From assembly GCA_040004035.1 (NCBI GenBank), contig JAMPLN010000005.1: a DNA stretch of 64,000 nucleotides; one strand, written 5' to 3'. This document shows, in pieces, positions 52,001 through 61,700 of this stretch. The DNA is from Microcoleus vaginatus_C. GTDB taxonomy: Bacteria > Cyanobacteriota > Cyanobacteriia > Cyanobacteriales > Microcoleaceae. The position numbers were made by a program, and so were the translations under genes. Each line of letters starts with the position of its first letter. The first letter of the stretch is position 1. A model generated the notes under the pieces. It was given only the letters and a program-made list of their open reading frames with translations. It was not told the DNA's origin and ran no database searches.

Positions 52001-53638
52001 TCTACTTTTTATTTTAGTACGATCGTTTCTGGCTGCAAGAATTCCTTACCAGTTAACTTGAGCAATTCTCAACCTGAATTAAGTGGTAAGCGAGTCTTAA
52101 TTGTTGATGACAATGCTACCAACCGCAGAATTTTGACTCTCCAAGCTCAGTCTTGGGGAATGGTAGCTAGGGCTTCAGATTCGGCTCGTTTGGCTTTAGA
52201 TTGGCTGGCTGCTAAAGAGATGTTTGACTTGGCAGTTTTGGATATGCAAATGCCGGAAATGGACGGGTTAGCTTTAGCGGCGCAAATTCGCCGGTATCCT
52301 GATTGCGAAAAGTTGCCGTTAGTGATGCTAACTTCGATCGGCAGGCAAGAAATTCACCCCCCTGCTATGGAGATGGATTTTGCTGCTTTTTTGAATAAAC
52401 CCATCAAACAATCTCAGCTTTACAATGTTTTAATCAATATTTTTGGAGAACAGACAACGGAATTTAAAGGGCAGCGCACTAGCGGGTCTTTCTTGCAAAC
52501 CATACCCATGCTGGCCGAGGACTTACCCCTGCGGATTCTGTTGGCTGACGATCATTTGGTGAATCAGAAGGTGGCTTTGCAAATTTTACAGCGGATGGGG
52601 TATCGCGCGGATGTGGCGGGAAACGGTATCGAAGTGCTCGAAGCTTTGCGCCGCCAGCCTTATGATGTGGTGCTGATGGATGTACAAATGCCGGAAATGG
52701 ACGGACTGGAAACTACCCGCCGCATCCGGGAGCAATTTTCAGCAGATTTAACTTTAGAAAATCACACGGGAGCATCAGAAGTTTCCGCAACTGATGAGCA
52801 ATCTAATAATCGAAAATCGAAAATCGAAAATCGAAAATCGACAGAGGAGGAATCTAACAATCGAAAATCGAAAATCGAAAATCGAAAATTGACAGACGAG
52901 GAATCTAACAATCGAAAATCGAAAATCGAAAATCGAAAATCGACAAGGCCTTGGATTGTGGCGATGACGGCAAATGCGATGCAGGGCGATCGCGAAGAGT
53001 GTATGGCTGCGGGGATGGACGACTATTTGAGCAAGCCGATCGCAATTGAGCAGTTGGTGCGAGCTTTGAGCGCGTGTAAATCTCCATCCAACTCCGCATT
53101 CGATGGTCTGCAGCCGATCGTTTGTTTGGATGCCCCGGCGGAACATATCGAAGGAACGAGTGAATTACAAGTGCGATCGAATGTGGCTGTTGCGGGAAAT
53201 CCACAACTGACAATTTCCAATTCGCACGCAGTCGTCGATGGTGGTGCATCAAATCTCGATCGGGCTTTGGCACAGAGCCACGATTCCCTAAGTGCCAATA
53301 TTATAGAGGGACTGCGAGAAGTGGAAGCTTTGGACGAGGCGATCGAGATTTACCTCGAAACAGCTCCCGAACTGCTGCGAGGCATCTCTATGGCTCTGTC
53401 CAACGCGGATCCGCTGGCTTTGCGGCGATCGGCTCACTCTTTGAAGTCGATTAGCGGTACTCTCGGTGCTTTTCGCTTGTTTGAGCTGTGCGAGGAACTC
53501 GAAATCATGGGCCGCATCGGCACAAATGCTAACCAGCCTTTACCCGATCCGGCCTGCGCGCTTTTAGAAGAGGTTGAGGCAGAGTATCAAAGAGTTGAAA
53601 CGGCATTAAAGATAGAAATGCAGTCTGTTGATTGTTAG
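49094..53638 (+). CDS. Hybrid sensor histidine kinase: CHASE4-HAMP-PAS-GAF-HisKA-HATPase-REC-REC-HPt
   Basis: A 1514-residue multi-domain sensor. The first membrane helix (about 7-31) is followed by a CHASE4-like extracytoplasmic domain (about 35-290; QDYAEWDDTYSFVETRNENF), a second membrane helix (297-318), HAMP (to about 370), PAS (375-495; YRLMAENSTDMITRHDPKGV), GAF (520-675; FCVATAMAKEPIYFESV), HisKA with H696 in TMSHEIRTPMNGVIGM and an ATPase domain (N box RLRQILINLLSNAVKFT). Two receivers (D1050 in VLDMQMPEMDG, D1196 in LMDVQMPEMDG) and an HPt domain (H1448 in RSAHSLKSISGTLGA) follow, so the whole phosphorelay is one chain. GGAGG is upstream of the ATG. The second receiver is split by a repeat tract (residues 1235-1285). 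The ligand and output partner are unknown. Confidence 0.95.
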   Translation: MQLRKKTLLIIGAALISLIVVLYATASTILLHDFHNLEAQYVRQDVARALDALDDDLSNLDTSAQDYAEWDDTYSFVETRNENFVKSNFVDSTFIYLRLNLLVLLDSNGKTIFSKGFDLKSQTEIPIPESLKQHLTEALLDSSTVEGDRRAAKTGVLTLPEARLLIAAKPIFNSNAQGPSRGTLILGRYLDSSEIGLLSELTHLSVDFRLPTLDFKVGAANYSGHSAKALARSRQELENVKLKISNLKSVEILVEPLSDSLVAGYALIRDIHGNLALLLRVETDRIIYGQGQATLELFTLSILAVGLIFSAITLLLLEKLVLARLASLSTSVSNIAANGDPSLRVHMAGADELASLADAINRMLEALGNSQVERNESEDRYRLMAENSTDMITRHDPKGVFIYVSPASRALLGYEPSELIGRVPNDYFHPDDLETIAKAHWKVLALPVTYTVSYRIRRKDGKYIWFETTGRTISDPQTGEVQEIIGISRDISVRKQTEQELRESEAAIKALYQVTSAPRTDPLNHLSTFDLRLQELLAMGCRHLGLSVGILSRIQGDNYQIIAVECPDGSIVKDQIYDLEKTFCVATAMAKEPIYFESVRFSGFSFNTDDRAFPIEAYMGIPVTVAGEVYGTLCFFSPTPVTEPFRAVDRELMKLMAQWVGSELERQQTDVDLAKARDQALAATRAKSEFLATMSHEIRTPMNGVIGMTGLLLDTPLTREQRDFVETIRSSGDALLTLINDILDFSKIESGKLDLEEHPFDIRTCIEESLDLVAAKAAEKKLEVGYLIDRTVPATAIGDSTRLRQILINLLSNAVKFTDAGEVVVSVTAKKISVPAANAKEPPLIAGEPVAINPAYEIHFAVRDTGIGIPSDRMDRLFKSFSQVDSSTSRQYGGTGLGLAISKRLAEMMGGRMWVESMGSVAGNPPADFRSSAVFDLGWAESCEIAEKYGYGKSVLSNKPIGQNTKSVGSTFYFSTIVSGCKNSLPVNLSNSQPELSGKRVLIVDDNATNRRILTLQAQSWGMVARASDSARLALDWLAAKEMFDLAVLDMQMPEMDGLALAAQIRRYPDCEKLPLVMLTSIGRQEIHPPAMEMDFAAFLNKPIKQSQLYNVLINIFGEQTTEFKGQRTSGSFLQTIPMLAEDLPLRILLADDHLVNQKVALQILQRMGYRADVAGNGIEVLEALRRQPYDVVLMDVQMPEMDGLETTRRIREQFSADLTLENHTGASEVSATDEQSNNRKSKIENRKSTEEESNNRKSKIENRKLTDEESNNRKSKIENRKSTRPWIVAMTANAMQGDREECMAAGMDDYLSKPIAIEQLVRALSACKSPSNSAFDGLQPIVCLDAPAEHIEGTSELQVRSNVAVAGNPQLTISNSHAVVDGGASNLDRALAQSHDSLSANIIEGLREVEALDEAIEIYLETAPELLRGISMALSNADPLALRRSAHSLKSISGTLGAFRLFELCEELEIMGRIGTNANQPLPDPACALLEEVEAEYQRVETALKIEMQSVDC
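52796..52948 (+). repeat. Three 51-bp in-frame tandem repeats inside the kinase receiver domain
   Basis: Units at 52796-52846, 52847-52897 and 52898-52948 each encode 17 residues of the form E(E/Q)SNNRKSKIENRK(S/L)T. Each unit contains four copies of the heptamer CGAAAAT. Confidence 0.95.
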
Positions 53639-53992
53639 CTGTTAGATCGTGTCCGATTTATTTCTGATAAGCTGTTACGCATCTAAATTGTATTTTTGGG
53701 CGGGCGGGACGCCCACCCCACAAGAATTTGCTCGAATTTGATTGTCAAATTTAGATGCGCCTCAGCTTAGTGTTTCTGGTTGCATCAGTATTGTTCAAAT
53801 ATCCAAACAGTCAGTTTGCCCGACGGCATAATTTTAGTCAACAGTCAACAGTCAACAATCATATCGAGGAGTGTCACCGGAATTAATATCATTAATTCAA
53901 GCCTGCTCCGGGCAAGGCTGTCCATCTGAAGCAACAGTAGACAATCGAAAGTTATCTCACCCACCCCAAGGACGCGAGTGTTAATGATTAAT
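53639..53992. other. Gap between kinase and glycosyltransferase genes
   Basis: It contains AGTCAAC heptamers (53837-53860) and a GC-rich inverted stretch GGGCGGGACGCCCACCCC (53704-53721). The two genes converge here. Confidence 0.55.
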
Positions 53993-55654
53993 TTATTTTC
54001 GAGTTACCAAAACCCAATCGTCCGCTGTTTTGACAATCTCAGCATTCTGCAAACCTAAATGTTTTAAAACTGGTTTTTCTAACAGAAAATAAGGTTGAGG
54101 AAGAGATTGCCATTTCTGTTTGAGCGTCGGCGCGTCGGCGACAATAACTTGGCGTTGACTATAAAAATTCAGCGATGGACGGCCCAAGCGGTGAGAAGTA
54201 AACACCTGTTGACCGGGCGGAGTTCCTGTGCGGACAATTTCGGCGATCGGCTTAACGGGATAATCCTCCGCCAGTTCCCAAACCCAGTTATCAGAAGCCA
54301 TCAATACCAACAGCGTCAGGTAAGTTCCCCAAATTAAAACTAATATAAACTGCCGGTCTTTGCGGTGCAGCAACACGGCCGCCATTGTCATTGTCAAAGC
54401 TACAAACATCAGCATTAACTGCAAATCTCGCTCTGGAGGCGCAATTTGTCCCCCGATCCGTACCCAGCCACTAAAGTACAGGCAACCGACAACACCAACT
54501 ACACCCAGCACTGCCAAAATCGCGGGATGAGGCAACAAAGAAATAGCATCAAAACGTTCTTCTGCTTCCTCTTTGACCGGCTCTGGCGGCAGCCACAGTT
54601 GCTCCCAAACTTCAGCGAGATAACTGCCAACAGCAAGAGCAAAAGCTGGATAAATTGGCAAAACATACCACGGCAATTTAGTAGTCATCACAGAAATAGC
54701 CAGCAGATATACTCCAGTCCAAACCAATACTAATTTTGGCCCTGGAAAATTGCGATTTTCCCAACTCAAACGCAGCCCTTGTAGCCAAAATAACTGCCAC
54801 GGCCAAGCTAATTTTAAAATTTCTAAAATATAATACCATGGCGGGCCTCTGTGACTGCTCACAGGTTCCGAAATGCGCCGGAAAGATTCGTTAACTAAAT
54901 TAGCGTGGATGAAATATTGGCCGTAGTGCAGCCATTGGGCAAAATACCAAGCAGCTACTGGCAATGTTCCGATCGCCAATCCGCCCCAAAGATACCCAGA
55001 AGTGAGGAGTCGCGGGGTATCCCAAACCAAAAAAATACAGCCAACAGCAGCCAGCAGCAGCCCCAACATCACGCCCTTAGTCAGGCAAATGAGTCCGAAC
55101 CCAATCCCCGCCCCCAATGCGTAGCGCAAGTCGCGGCGCGATCGTAGCAAACACCACATCGCCCCCAGCAAGAAACACAAAACCGCCCCATCCAACATCG
55201 CCAAACGTCCATGCCGCACCACCGGTAACAGCGTCAGATAAACCAGGGCAGAAAAAATGGATCTCGAACGCGGAGGAAACAACTCCCTGCCAATGGCGTA
55301 AAGCAAGGGCACTGAAGCGGCCGTCAGCATTGCCGGTACTAACCTCGCCGTAAATTCACTGACACCGCCAACGGCAAAACACAGCCCGATTAGCCAGTGT
55401 ACCAGCGGCGGTTTGTTCAAATAAGGCATAGAGTCGATCGTCGGATACAGCCAATTTAAGTTGCCGCGCCAAATTTCGCGACTTACCTGCGCTGCAATGC
55501 CTTCATCCCAATCCCGCAAAGCCACGTCGCCCAGATTCAGCCCGAAAATCAGCACTGCAGCCAACAGAAAAGCCAGCATCCACACTTTGTCTGTAAAGCT
55601 GTCATTCCAGCGATTTTTCAGTTTGCGGCCCAGGAATGGAAAGATTTCTGACAT
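53993..55654 (-). CDS. Membrane glycosyltransferase of the GT39/ArnT (PMT) type
   Basis: A 553-residue integral membrane protein with about 11 hydrophobic segments. The conserved first loop LNLGDVALRDWDEGIAAQVS carries the catalytic Asp-Asp/Glu of this family (D-x-D/E in RDWDEG), followed by YLNKPPLVHWLIGLCFAVGG and the PAMLTA...PLLYAIGRELF block. A soluble C-terminal part ends LGLQNAEIVKTADDWVLVTRK, which in ArnT-like enzymes is periplasmic. Such enzymes move sugars from polyprenyl phosphate to lipid or protein acceptors. The substrate is unknown. Its gene is divergent from the next one. Confidence 0.88.
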   Translation of the reverse strand: MSEIFPFLGRKLKNRWNDSFTDKVWMLAFLLAAVLIFGLNLGDVALRDWDEGIAAQVSREIWRGNLNWLYPTIDSMPYLNKPPLVHWLIGLCFAVGGVSEFTARLVPAMLTAASVPLLYAIGRELFPPRSRSIFSALVYLTLLPVVRHGRLAMLDGAVLCFLLGAMWCLLRSRRDLRYALGAGIGFGLICLTKGVMLGLLLAAVGCIFLVWDTPRLLTSGYLWGGLAIGTLPVAAWYFAQWLHYGQYFIHANLVNESFRRISEPVSSHRGPPWYYILEILKLAWPWQLFWLQGLRLSWENRNFPGPKLVLVWTGVYLLAISVMTTKLPWYVLPIYPAFALAVGSYLAEVWEQLWLPPEPVKEEAEERFDAISLLPHPAILAVLGVVGVVGCLYFSGWVRIGGQIAPPERDLQLMLMFVALTMTMAAVLLHRKDRQFILVLIWGTYLTLLVLMASDNWVWELAEDYPVKPIAEIVRTGTPPGQQVFTSHRLGRPSLNFYSQRQVIVADAPTLKQKWQSLPQPYFLLEKPVLKHLGLQNAEIVKTADDWVLVTRK

Positions 55655-55728
55655 AAGTTAAGAGAGTTTTGAGCGTCCCAAACTGAGGGTAAACTTAGAC
55701 AGCAGTTATTTGCGACTAGGAAAATACC

Positions 55729-57216
55729 ATGAACTTGCCTGTAATTATAGATATTATCATTGGCTTAGTATTTATCTACCTGACTTTAAGCTTGCTAGCT
55801 TCGGAAATTCAGGAACTGATTGCTACTGTTTGGCAGTGGCGGGCGGAACATTTAAAGAAGTCGATCGAAGTGCTCATTTCTGGAGGCAGCGAAGGCGCGA
55901 AAGATCCCCTGCAACTTAAGAGAGTTGGACACTTGGCTCATGCGATTTACGCCAATCCGATTATCAAGGATTTGAATCAGGGAGCCAAAGGGCTTTTATC
56001 AGAGGGATTCCGCTCTGTTACGCACCGCATGGGGGATTTATACCACGGAGTTACGGGTACTAAAAATGTTTTCGGCAATAAATCCAGTGGGCCTTCTTAT
56101 ATTCCAGCCGAGTGTTTTTCGGCTAGCCTTTTGGAGACTTTAAAGGTTTCTAGTTTGCTTAGCTCTATCTCTAAAACGCGATTGGAAAGGTTTAAAGATT
56201 TACAATTAGCACAAATTCAACAGATTGGAGAAAATCTGAGTTTGCCGGATGCTACTAAACCGATTATTGAGCAAGAATTTCGGTGGCTAACTGCGGAGTT
56301 CAATCGAGTTGTTGAAGATTATCAAAATAATTTAGCAAATTTGAACAACAGCTTAGACCGAATGTCGGAAAAGCTAGGATTTTATATTAAGGATTCTCAG
56401 GTTTATCTACCAGAAACCGAACTAGCAGGGAGAGAATTTCAGAGGCAAATGGCATTTGTCAAGGCTCGTTTTGACAGCAAAATTGAGCGGGTGGCGCTGC
56501 TAGGGCAACTGCAACCGAGTTTCAGCAATCTGTTAAATACTGTTAAAAAAAGTCAAGATTCGGTAGCAGAAATTATGGAACTCAAAGAGGAGAGTCCAAT
56601 TTATCAACAAATTCAAGATACCTTGGACAGTATGCCAGAATCTTTGAAACGTAGCCTTTATATTTTAGCGCAGCGCGCTGAAAAAAGCGGCGGAGATACT
56701 CAAGAGCAGTTGCAGCGGTTTCAGAAAGAAATTGAAATTTGGTTTGACCAATCGATGGAGCGTGCTTCTGGTGTTTACAAGCGGAATGCCCGAGGGGTGG
56801 CGATTTTGCTCGGAACTGCGATCGCTGTCGCTGCTAATGCTGATAGCATTCATATTATTAATCGGTTGTCGAAGGATTCGATGTTGCGATCGACTGTTAA
56901 TTTGTACGCTGAGCAGTTGGTGGTCAACAATGCTAAGACTAAATCAAATAATTTAACCAGTCTGACAAAAGTTCAACAGGATGTCGATCGAGCTTTGGAT
57001 CAGGTAGCTCTGCCTTTTGGATGGAGCGAACAGAACAGCTTAGAACGAGATAAGCAGGGGAATTTATTGTGGCCGGCTTTGATTGCAAGATTGTTTGGTT
57101 GGATATTGAGCGGCGTAGCTATTTCTATGGGGGCTGCTTTTTGGTTTGAGGCGCTCAACAAGATTATTAATATTCGCAATGCAGGGAAAAAACCGCCATC
57201 TTCCACAGAATCTTGA
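55729..57216 (+). CDS. Conserved membrane protein of unknown function
   Basis: A 495-residue protein. One membrane helix near the N-terminus (MNLPVIIDIIIGLVFIYLTL then SLLASEIQELI, residues 5-27) and two near the C-terminus (AIAVAANAD region around 365 and LFGWILSGVAISMGAAFWFE around 455-480) flank a large cytoplasmic helical domain with coiled-coil character (KLGFYIKDSQVYLPETELAG, VAEIMELKEESPIYQQIQDT). The N-terminus resembles proteins annotated only as hypothetical in cyanobacteria and other bacteria. It stands alone, divergent from the glycosyltransferase gene. No function is proposed. Confidence 0.75.
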   Translation: MNLPVIIDIIIGLVFIYLTLSLLASEIQELIATVWQWRAEHLKKSIEVLISGGSEGAKDPLQLKRVGHLAHAIYANPIIKDLNQGAKGLLSEGFRSVTHRMGDLYHGVTGTKNVFGNKSSGPSYIPAECFSASLLETLKVSSLLSSISKTRLERFKDLQLAQIQQIGENLSLPDATKPIIEQEFRWLTAEFNRVVEDYQNNLANLNNSLDRMSEKLGFYIKDSQVYLPETELAGREFQRQMAFVKARFDSKIERVALLGQLQPSFSNLLNTVKKSQDSVAEIMELKEESPIYQQIQDTLDSMPESLKRSLYILAQRAEKSGGDTQEQLQRFQKEIEIWFDQSMERASGVYKRNARGVAILLGTAIAVAANADSIHIINRLSKDSMLRSTVNLYAEQLVVNNAKTKSNNLTSLTKVQQDVDRALDQVALPFGWSEQNSLERDKQGNLLWPALIARLFGWILSGVAISMGAAFWFEALNKIINIRNAGKKPPSSTES

Positions 57217-57569
57217 GCGGTGCAGTTGCCAGGCCAATCAACAAACTGTCATACCCTTTTAGATTTTAGATAGGGGAATGACTAAAGGCTATCGAGGTTT
57301 GAAGCAGCGGCTTACAGTTGGATTTTTTTTTGAAAGTGGTATCACGGATAGGATATCGGAGCGATTGGTAATTTCGCGTTTGCCGGAACTAAGGGAAAAC
57401 ACGCAGAATATAAATTCCGTGCGATCGCGGATGGCAGTCCTGCAGAAATAGGGGAAACTAATAGATAGGTTACATAAGAATGGGCGAAATAAACAAGGTC
57501 GCTGGCAGTTTCAGAAGCTCTGAATCCAAGGCTGTATCTACCGCTAATCTCACTTTTGGAGGACGGAAT

Positions 57570-57974
57570 ATGTTGACTTCTTTAAGGGAAACCACTCCCA
57601 CCTCGGAATACGCAAATCCCCCATCCAAAAGCTTTGTATTCAAGGACTCCAGCCTCAATGAAGGTGGATATTTTGTTTCCAGAATTTTGGCTGGGGCATC
57701 TAACTGCATCGAGAAAATAACCTCGGCACTTCAAAAATCTGCCTCTATCCTTAGAGAGATTGACAAAGTTCGCACAACTTCTGCCGGCAGCTCCGGCCAA
57801 CTGCAATTAGGCTTTGTTCTCCTCAGTTCAGACTATCTCGAACCATACAAAAGTCAATTGCCAAAATCGCATAGTTCTCTGACTCAAAACAGCGGACTTG
57901 GTTCGTGTTATGCCGATCGAGATAGTGATACACTCAGCAACGGCGGTGGGCGCGATCGACTATTTGCTAATTAA
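57570..57974 (+). pseudogene. Decayed DUF4347-domain remnant
   Basis: The frame starts at an ATG with GGAGG nine bases upstream (a longer frame from 57480 has no Shine-Dalgarno) and has 134 residues. It aligns with the N-terminal domain of the two neighbouring DUF4347 proteins: SKSFVFKDSSLNEGGYFVSR (intact copy SLVFIDSGVEDYES), SNCIEKITSALQKSAS (GIEQITSQMEKYAS), SSGQLQLGFVLLSSDYLEPY (SSGSLQLGNTALGSDNIEQY) and KSQL. The conserved histidine-glycine pair (ISHGSSG) has become TSAGSSG, and YGCDVAGG has become CYADRDSDT, after which the frame runs into a stop. Divergence is by substitutions as well as loss of the rest, so it is an old, decaying copy. Confidence 0.75.
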
Positions 57975-58755
57975 GGACAGGTATTTAATGGAGGGTGTGG
58001 AACGTACCGAGGGCGACTGGACCCGAATGCAATTGTAATTAGAGACGCAGGCGCGATCGCAATCAACGATTAGATCTGACTCAATCTGCAATCATATCAA
58101 TTTGCGCTAAATAATTTGAATCACGTTTGTAGTGAGGTGGGCAGTCCTCACAGTGTCGGTAGCACGCCATCATAAGCCAATTGATTTCTAGCGATGGGTT
58201 CCACTTAATATTAGATTGTTTTGACTGTTAGTAAATGCGACCAAATATCTTCGTAATCAGTATTTGGGTGTATCGCCAACCTAGCAACTTCAAAGCATAT
58301 AGAATTATTCAAAATCTACATAATTCAGTTTTCCCTTGGATGAAATACCGCTAGGGAAACTCTATTGCATTGTGCCTATACGTAAAATAGCACACTCAAA
58401 GAAACACTACTAAATATAATTAAGAGGAGTTATTCAGGGCTAAATTACCTCCACCATTTCCGACTACCTGAAATCAGGCTACTCTTAGCAAAATAAGGTC
58501 GCAAAAATTTGATGTACAACCTGGATTGATTTATTTGAATATGCGCGATAAATGTTGTAATATATTCCCAGCGGTAGAGGTTAAAAATTCCAATGTAGTC
58601 AAGAAGCAACAAGCGAAGACCGAGCCAAATAAATCAATAAAATTTTAAAAAAAAGGACACAATGTCTCAATTTGGTGTTAAGATATAATCAAATAAGTCT
58701 GATGAGGTTACTCTAGGGTGTATCTACTAATAATGCCCTTAATGGAGTCTCCCAT
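57975..58755. other. Long leader region of the first DUF4347/RTX gene
   Basis: The 781-base gap has no open frame of note and is AT-rich in its 3' half (58370-58740). It probably holds a long 5' leader and promoter of the DUF4347 gene. Confidence 0.5.
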
Positions 58756-61700
58756 ATGAGTTCTACGTTCGCTCAAGTTAACTCCCAATCTTCTCTTGAA
58801 AACCGGCCACTGCGCTCCTTAGTCTTCATTGACTCCGGCGTGGAAGATTACGAGTCAATTGCAGCGGGAGTGCTGCCGGGACAGCAGGTAGTAATACTCG
58901 ATAGCACCAAAAACGGCATCGAACAAATCACCTCCCAGATGGAAAAATACGCCTCTACTAACGGGGCGATAGACTCGGTTCACATTATTTCTCACGGCAG
59001 TTCTGGCAGCCTACAATTAGGCAATACCGCTCTGGGTTCAGATAACATAGAGCAATACAAAAGCCAGTTGGACTCGTGGCAAAATTCACTAGCCCCAGAA
59101 GCAGACATCATGCTGTACGGCTGCGATGTAGCAGGCGGTACAGGTGCTAATTTCGTCGATCGCTTCAGTCAATTAACCGGGGCTGACGTTGCGGCATCCA
59201 CCAACATAACCGGCCGTGGCGGCGACTGGAATTTAGAATTTGCTTCTGGCCCAATTGAATCTCCCTTAGCCTTGCAGGCCGATGCGATGGCAAGTTACCA
59301 AGGTAATTTAGCGGAGATCGTAGTAGCCAACAATAGCGATAGCGGGCCCGGTTCATTAAGAGCTGCGATCGCCACCGCTGTTGCCGGTGATACAATTACC
59401 TTCGCTCCAGGTTTAGCCAGCCAAACCATTACTCTCACCAGCGGTCAACTCGATATTCCCGTTGGCAAAAACATTACCATTGACGGCGCCGCCGCACCCG
59501 GTTTAACCATCAGTGGCAACAACACATCCCGCGCCTTTTTTGTCAATGCCAACGTTGCGACTGCTACCAATTTTGTTGTCAAAAACCTGATTATTACTAA
59601 CGGCAAAACGGTTGATAGAGGTGGCGCGATCGGCACAACCGACGAAGTAAACCTCACAGTAGAAAACGTTCAGTTCAACAACAACGTCGCCGATAAAGGC
59701 GGTGGCGCAATTTTCGGTAATTTCAACAATACCCTGACTGTTACCAACAGTAAATTCACTGGCAACGTGGCCACCTCCGCTAACGATGAACGCGGTGCAG
59801 GTGCGATCGGCTTTTTGAGTTTCAAAACTTTTACAGTCACCAACAGCGACTTCACCAACAACAAAGGAATTAACGGCGGGGCAATTAACAGCCTTCAAGG
59901 TAAGCTGACAATTGACAACTCCCGATTCATCGGCAACGACACCACCGCAGCCGTTTACGCAACAGGCCAAGATAATCCGTTTTTAAGAGGTTTTGGCGGC
60001 GCAGTTTACACAGACAGAGCCAGCAATCCGAGCGAAGCTTCCGGCACAATTAAGATTACCAATAGCGTATTTCAAGACAATAAAGGTCGAGGCGAAGGAG
60101 GCGCAGCTTATCTGTTCACCGGCAGCCAAGACAAGGTTATTTTGGAAAAGAGCACCTTCCAAAATAACGAAATTCTGGCGCTACCCAACGGTGGAAATGA
60201 TGGAAACGGTGGTGGGGTAACGATTTTGAGCGACAGCACCAACCAGGGATTGACCATTGCCAACACCACCTTTGCGGGCAACAAAGCCGGCAATCAAGGT
60301 GGCGGCCTGTGGATGCGAAATGCCCCTACTACGATTACTAACAGTACGTTTTCTGGCAACTCCACGGCGTTTGCTGCTGGTGATTTCAACAAACTCGGCG
60401 GTGCAATGACTCTTGGTGCACCCACAACCATTCTCAACACGACGATCGCCGATAATTCGGCCGGCTGGGTTGGTGGAGGTATCTTCGCTTCGGCCAATAA
60501 TGTCACCCTCAAAAACACGATTCTTTCCAACAATACAGCGGCTAACGGAGGAAACCCTTGGGGCATTCAGCAACACGCCACCGCCCAATATAGCGATCAA
60601 GGAGGGAATTTTCAGTGGCCGCTGATTAACACCGATACCAAGGTGACGACAAGTATTACGATCGCAGACCCGAAACTCGGCCCTTTGCAAAACCTCAACG
60701 GCGCTTTAGTCAGGCCGCTGCTGACAGGAAGTCCCGCAATTGATACAGGGATTGCCACCGGCGCACCCGCTACTGATCAGCGCGGCGTGACTCGCCCTCA
60801 AGATGGCGACAGCATTCCAGGTGCGATCGTGGACAGCGGTTCTTTTGAATTGGGAGGTAGTGTCGTCCCAGTGCCAACTCCGACACCCACACCCGCACCG
60901 GCGCCAACTCCGACACCCGCACCGGCGCCAACTCCGACACCCGCACCGGCGCCGACTCCGACACCCGCACCGGCGCCGACTCCGACACCCGCACCGGCGC
61001 CGACTCCGACACCCGCGCCAGCGCCAACTCCGACACCCGCGCCAGCGCCAACTCCGACACCCGCACCGGCGCCAACTCCGACACCCGCGCCAGCGCCAAC
61101 TCCGACACCCGCACCGGCGCCAACTCCGACTGAGACTCCGACTCCGGCGCCGACACCCGCGCCAACTCCGGCGCCAACTCCCACGCCCGAACCGGCGCCG
61201 ACTCCCACACCCGAACCGACGCCGACTCCCACGCCCGCACCGGCGCCAACTCCGACACCCGAACCGGCGCCAACTCCCACGCCCGCACCGGCGCCAACTC
61301 CGCCGATACCGGAACCGACTCCGACTCCAACTCCGCCTGCAGATGATTGCCTACTCGATAGCCTCAACGCCCCGCAACTAGATCCTGCCACCATCACCCC
61401 CAACCCCGCCCAAGAAACTATCAACGGCGGCGAAGATACCGATTTCATCATGGGCGGTGGCATCAACGACTCAATTAACGGACAAGTCGGCAACGATACT
61501 CTCTACGGCATGGGCGGCAATGACAACATTGACGGCGGCGCAGATAACGACTCAATCTTCGGCAATGGAGGCAGCGATTTCATCTCTGGCGGCGCTGGCA
61601 ACGATACCATCTACGCTGGCAAAGATCCTGACACTGTTGTCGGCGCCGATGGCGAGGACTTGTTGAGGGGAGATCTCGGCAATGATACAGTTGCCGGCGG

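Noticed and set aside
59445..59970. Open frames on the minus strand within the beta-helix region
   Set aside because: They are shadows of the regular Asn/Thr/Gly-rich codons of the beta-helix gene on the + strand.
60770..61493. Long open frames on the minus strand across the Pro-Thr repeat and RTX start (186 and 231 codons)
   Set aside because: They exist only because the 24-bp repeat has no stop in any frame; they are rich in Val-Gly or Ser-Glu repeats, have no ribosome-binding site and lie opposite a clear gene.
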